Origin: Polytrichum commune
Lineage: Eukaryota; Streptophyta; Polytrichopsida; Polytrichales; Polytrichaceae
Assembly: GCA_950295325.1 (NCBI GenBank)
Contig: OX485806.1
Coordinates: 17,114,001 to 17,178,000, forward strand
Length of the DNA stretch: 64,000 nucleotides
Reading direction: 5' to 3'
The notes under the pieces were generated by a model. That model had not been told where the DNA came from. It saw nothing but the letters and a program-made list of their open reading frames with translations, and made no database searches. Both the position numbers and the translations under genes were made by a program. Numbering within the stretch: position 1 is the first letter of the stretch; each line of letters opens with the position of its first letter. Positions 59,325-64,000 of this stretch are shown here, in pieces.

Positions 59325-60538
59325 GGGGCGGTTTACACTATGGACCATGAAGTCGTCCCACGTAAGAGGTCTATTTTGCGTGGGACGACTTCCATGGTCC
59401 GAGTTACTAAAATATTAGTTTTCATGGTTCATGGGCCCTTCACTAGGTGTAAACCGAATGTGGACCATGAAGAATGACCATGCGGCAAGAAGTGGATGTG
59501 CTGATTTTTTTAATATAAGCCCAAAAAGGGCAGTTTTGGGGGAAAATGAAGTTTGAGCATTTTGTTGACTTCAATTTGCCTTCACTTGCCTACACATGGC
59601 TTCACTTATCTTGTCAATTAGTTTTTCTTCTTTTCACCTTAAAGTTTGATCATTCTCTTGTCATCTCTTGGGCTTCAACTGTCTTCACTTTTTGTTAAAT
59701 GTGTCGAAGATGTGGCTTGCAAATCTTCTCACAACAATTTTTACAAAAAAAAAAAATGAGCGATGCAATTGTACGTACATGTTCAATGTAATTTACATGT
59801 GACATGTTCCTTGTGTTTCACTACACTAAATAGGATATTTAGTGTTTGATTATATTTGATGTTGTTACCACCCAACCTTCCTCAACACTAAATTTCAATT
59901 CTTTGATAATTAATGTTAGAAGATTTCCCATTGTGCTTCTTTTGACCACCCTGATCTACAGTCACTAAATGACTATGTATTTTCTTATTTCTTTTTCAAC
60001 TGTATGTTTTAAACATTTTGGAGCGTGTAATATACCGTTGGAAAGGTATTTTCAAGACCTTTCCAATGGTATATTACACGCTTCCAAATTCCAAACATTG
60101 CAGCTGGTAGACCAAAAAAACAAATCTGCACTTGAATTCTTGAGTTCTAGATGTCCCGCGTTGTTTGATGAAACACGTGTAAGCGGGTTTAAAGGGTAGG
60201 GCAAGGTAGTGCTGGTCTGTCTCATGGGCTATAATATAATTAAGGCACATAAAAGGTAGATTCATTAAAACATTCGTGAAATGGCATTTCTCTGACATGG
60301 GCCCTTGCCTTTTCCTACCAGACCACCTCTCTTGCCTCTCTCAACGAAAAACCCGTTGGACCATGTCAGTGCATTTATTAGGCCTTAAAATTTATATTTT
60401 GGGGACCTCAACCTCCGTGGTCCCTCTGCCATTTTTTCCTTAGTGTAAACCGAAGTTGTCCCGGGACAACTTCAAGAACCAATCAGCTGCCTTGCAGAGC
60501 CCTGTTCCAACTTCATGGTCCATAGTGTAAACCGCCCC
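59325..60538 (+). mobile_element. Harbinger/Tourist-like DNA transposon, copy 2
   Basis: Same termini and interior as 33904-35126, same orientation, 1214 bp. Flanked by TCA at 59322-59324 and 60539-60541. It lacks the short block ATGGGACAACTTC present near 33973 in copy 1, and differs elsewhere only by scattered substitutions and small indels. This points to recent movement from one source. Confidence 0.9.
59969..60199 (+). CDS. Small open frame inside Harbinger-like copy 2, doubtful
   Basis: Same 74-residue sequence as at 34563-34787, opening here with two extra residues (MT). It is retained because the copies are young. No evidence of function. Confidence 0.15.
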   Translation: MTMYFLISFSTVCFKHFGACNIPLERYFQDLSNGILHASKFQTLQLVDQKNKSALEFLSSRCPALFDETRVSGFKG

Positions 60539-60541
60539 TCA

Positions 60542-61699
60542 CTTTTAGGAAGTGTTTGGAAGGCCCAAGAAAGCGAATAAAAAAGAGAATGGACCACTTG
60601 ACCATTATACTGCAATTCAACACTTCCTTGGTCTCTTTGGCTTTATACAACTAATTTGTATTAAGCCAAGACAACCAATATAGTTTTGAGCGCACTGAAA
60701 TGTTGTTTACCTCACAATAAGCAAATTCATCTATGGAGCGATTGTGTTTGTAAGGATGTTTGGCAATGTGAACAAATGATGGGGATCATTGGGACATGCT
60801 CATGATACATAATCACACCTTGATGGACCTTGGCATGGAGGGAACAAGTTTACATAATTAAGAAGGGTGGTCTATAACTTGTATATAAGGAGTTGAGGGC
60901 AAGGAAACCAAGAACTGACTTCTTAAGATTGAAAAAATAAAATTGAGTGCATGGAGCAAATACCACCAAATTTTGCACATGCTTTTCTATATGAAAATAT
61001 TGGTAATAATGCAACCTTGCTATGTCTTTCCCACATACTATTTGTCTTACTTTGGAGCTTGAAAATGAGAATGACTTTATTCCTTTGATTTTGGCTCAAT
61101 TATGTATGTGACAAGAAGTGGATCATCAATCACTATGTAGAAATGTATAATTTTGCTATGCAAGAACATGTCTTAAGTTTTAGAAAGCATCGAAGAATAA
61201 ATTGGACACATTGATATGCGAGAAATTTTATATAAAAAAGGTTACAAAATAAGTTTGAGTTGTAAGATTGTAATAGAAATAATTTAGAGTAAAATAATAT
61301 TTTATATACTTTTGTCTCCGTTTTTTCATTTCAACATAATTGAATGATCAATCATCCTTTGCAATAGTTACCAATTCTAGTATTAATTTCAAATGCATGT
61401 GTGGGCAAAATGAGTCTTCGTAAATGGTCAAGACATACCAAATTGTTCAACATCACGATCGCCATCAATCTCAAGGGCCAACATTTCCACTAGATGGAAC
61501 ATATGGATCTGAAGTGCATAAAATGGTGTGTCTTTTGAGTATCACAATTATCTTTGGTAACCATTGGCCAATGCATCTTCAAATCACCACACTTCCTTCA
61601 TTACTTGGTCCATGTTAGTTCCAATGCAAGACAAATTGTTCATTCATTAATTCCCATATTTAATAATTACTCACAACTCATGCAACTAACAACGAACAT
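60542..61699. other. Intergenic DNA, nothing recognised
   Basis: AT-rich with no matched repeats and no open frame of interest. Confidence 0.4.
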
Positions 61700-62918
61700 C
61701 AAAGTCAAGCTATAGTCTTGATTGCCCTGCACAACCTGCAACAACAACAACAACAACCAGGGTAACACACAAGACAATAATTGATTTGGTTAGCTTGCAC
61801 TTATATACTCAAAGATCAAATCTCTTGACCAAGTATCGATTCATGACTCAACTTAAGACTAGGATAACTTATGCCTAAATCTCATGATAATCCAAAGTTC
61901 ATCCTATCTTAGACTTACTCTCAATAACCCTAACTTCTCAAATCCCTTCTAATCAATTGATCAGAAGTGATTTCCCATCACTTCAGTTAATTAGGGTTCT
62001 CTCATTAACTCACACTCCAAATTATAATCCTATCAGCTTAACATTCAGGATTCAACTATAATCCCTTTCGGCTAAACTATTCGCCTTCCTCGTCACTGTC
62101 TCTCACATGCTAACAATAGTCCATAGTTTCTTACTCGGTCTGACACCTGGCCTTTTGGCTTCCTTACAGCCGATCACAGGTCTCAACTATTGTCCATAGT
62201 TACACATACACAAACTGTCTCTCAGCCTTATGGTTTCATTCCTTTTGTCAGTTACTCTTTACTCAACGGCTTCCCTTCTCATGTTGTTCAACTATGATCT
62301 TCAACAATGGGCTTGGATTAGGTTATGGCTCACTCGACCTAACTCTCAATGTGCCCCAGACGTTCAGACTCTCAGTCTCTTGACGACTCTTGCCTATAGT
62401 TTCTCTGGCTTCTCCCTGGATGATCACTCTATGGTTTTCCCTCATTTTTTATCATCTCCTTCGGCCACAAATTTTACTTAAGCTCTTCTCTCAATTGGAC
62501 TTTGTCCATAGTTCCACTCAATTCTCATTATCAATGTTGTTATTCTTCAATCATTGTCTCTTTGATGAAACATATTGTTCACTCAGACATTCTTTCTCTA
62601 ACACCTCCATCTTCATACTCCATGTTTTCAATTCCCACTTATTCAACTATATTCACAAATTCTCTCTCAATTGACTGCGGCCTCGACATAGACAATCGTT
62701 TATCACATTGCTCTCGGCAATTCGACTTCACGTCACGGCTCACTCAATTGTACTTGCATTCTTGCTCTAACTCATTCAACCACAACTGTCTTCGCTCGTT
62801 GTTATCCTCTTAGTTGATGGCGACTTCAACAATGGGCGATAGTTCAAAATTCAACTCATCCAAATCAGATAATAATTCGACTCACTCCAGTCCTTTAGTA
62901 AATTCAAAATTCAATTAA
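61700..62918 (+). repeat. CT-rich retroelement-like sequence
   Basis: Includes a (CAA)5 run at 61739-61757 and a long CT-rich stretch (ACTCTCAGTCTCTTGACGAC, CTCTCGGCAATTCG) of the same style as 21000-21870. Open stretches (62230-62813) overlap in three frames, as expected of biased composition and not of genes. Probably part of the same retroelement family. Confidence 0.35.
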
Positions 62919-64000
62919 TGTGAGCCCAATGTTGTGCCCACAATTTGAGTTAGACCTTAGGAACATTAAAATGAGTGAATTCGCAATTGTTTTGAGTTAG
63001 TAGAAATATGGAAAGGCTTAAGTACCAAAGTATAGATTGAGTTGTTTTAAGGGTGTGAAAACTAGGATGTATTAAGTGAAAAAATAAGAAAAAGAATTAG
63101 TGGACGTGACCTAGAGTTTAACTTGTTATTAGGGAAAACAAGGGTTTATGTAGAATGATTTCGTGGCTTAAAATGGACACATGGAAGATTGGCTTGCAGC
63201 TGGATTTCCAAATCCAAGAGGGGTCCGAAGAGTTTCGGGAGGGCCTCTCCATTTTTGCTCTCTCGAGGCAGGGTGGTCAACAATGATTGGAGCCACGCTC
63301 AAGCGCTGGCCAATTTTTGTTGAAGCTCGATGGTGAGTCCGAGGCAAGGGAAGTCGGGAGACATGGGTTGTGAGGCTCTCCCAAAATGGGTAATTCTCTG
63401 CCTGGGAAGGGAATGCAATGAGTTGCATCAAGGCAGGGAACGGCAATGCAGGGACGAAGGAAGGAGAAGTTGGGAAGCTCTTAGCTCTCTCGAGAAAGGA
63501 TAATTGGGAGCGCTGAAGAGCACGGCATATGACAAAGAACTCCGTGAGAGATAAAGGAAGCAGGAGGATACTCGATTCGAAGCTGTCCGAGAACTCTGGA
63601 AGATTATGGACCCGGGAGAAGGCTACAGATTGGGTGGCGATGAAATGCTGCCGAAATGCAGCTCCGGCATTGGTCCGCATTGCAGGAAGGATTAGTCATT
63701 CAGGAGAAAGAGGGATTGGCAACCACCATTCGGAGGCGGTGGCATTTGACTGTGAGTATTGGTAAACCAGTAGCTAGGTGATGAGGCAAGGTGGATGAGG
63801 GCGAATTGTGTGCAGAGTTTCTTGGGGAAATCTGCACATACATAGGTAAACATGTGGCAGCTGGGATGGAAATTCGGTTGCTTGCCCAGGATCGACTCTG
63901 CAAAAGCGACTAGGGACAACAACAAATCTTGTATGAGGGAATTATTAGGTAGCTGCTGGCATTATTTGCAGTGTTAAAACTCTAAGATAATCCTACCCCG
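62919..64000 (+). repeat. LTR-like repeat, copy 3, running off the window
   Basis: Begins TGTGAGCCCAATGTTGTGCC, like the repeat at 19644 (TGTGAGCCCAAAATGGTGCC). From about 63200 the DNA is GC-richer, and the minus strand has a 170-codon open frame without motifs. The right end lies outside the window. Confidence 0.4.

Noticed and set aside
61739-61757. (CAA)n run as a coding poly-Gln or poly-Thr tract
   Set aside because: No surrounding open frame of useful length. It is treated as a microsatellite in a retroelement-like region.
63168-63680. 170-codon open frame on the minus strand
   Set aside because: It lies in a GC-richer part of an LTR-like repeat, has no motif, and overlapping frames are open too.

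Overview
This window looks like nuclear DNA of a land plant with a large, repeat-rich genome. The evidence is intron-containing genes with GT-AG boundaries, AT-rich intergenic DNA, a Ty1/copia element, a plant-type LINE with a zf-RVT finger, pogo/Emigrant-like, Harbinger-like and Stowaway-like DNA transposons, and many hairpin MITEs. There are no bacterial-style operons, no rRNA, and no tRNA I can support. A seed-free plant (fern, lycophyte or moss) is my guess from the look of the 9.6-16.6 kb gene pair. The sequence alone does not prove it.

Layout. 1-3.7 kb: intergenic DNA with one hairpin MITE. 3.75-5.49 kb: a foldback element with a second foldback nested in its left arm. 5.9-6.8 kb: a dispersed repeat (family R2) split by a pogo-like element. 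6.8-22.8 kb: a decayed copia element whose gag/protease part (7.4-9.6 kb) and RT/RNase H part (21.95-22.66 kb) are 12 kb apart. That gap holds a divergent pair of decayed, intron-bearing genes (9.6-11.0 kb minus, 12.1-16.6 kb plus) and a 4.6 kb inverted pair of LTR-like repeats containing a minisatellite. 22.8-29.4 kb: mostly unrecognised, with dispersed repeats, a GC-richer island near 28 kb and a hairpin MITE. 29.5-37 kb: two LINE copies in opposite orientation flanking a MITE and a Harbinger-like element. 38.1-41.5 kb: the one convincing host gene, on the minus strand. 41.6-64 kb: intergenic DNA with dispersed repeats, several small DNA transposons, a second almost identical Harbinger-like copy (59.3-60.5 kb), and an LTR-like repeat running off the right end.

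The most unusual content is the divergent pair at 9.6-16.6 kb. The plus-strand member, though riddled with stops, reads as a ParB-like segment (EGNH...), a basic nuclear-targeting cluster, and then a class I AdoMet methyltransferase fold in permuted order (motif IV-like FIIVDLPEG before motif I-like DVVLDAYASI). That is the order of beta-class DNA N6-adenine/N4-cytosine methyltransferases known from bacteria and phages. Its divergent partner has Cys/His clusters and an HNHP motif like the zinc-finger ends of Mutator-type transposases. Together they suggest a eukaryotic DNA transposon, or virus-derived unit, that carried its own DNA methyltransferase. The presumed first intron of the methyltransferase gene holds ten tandem copies of a ~137 bp unit, each with a long palindrome.

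The host gene at 38.1-41.5 kb would encode a ~733-residue protein starting MGICFS, a dual N-myristoylation/palmitoylation signal. Its two exons join in phase across a 1.2 kb intron that contains a MITE.
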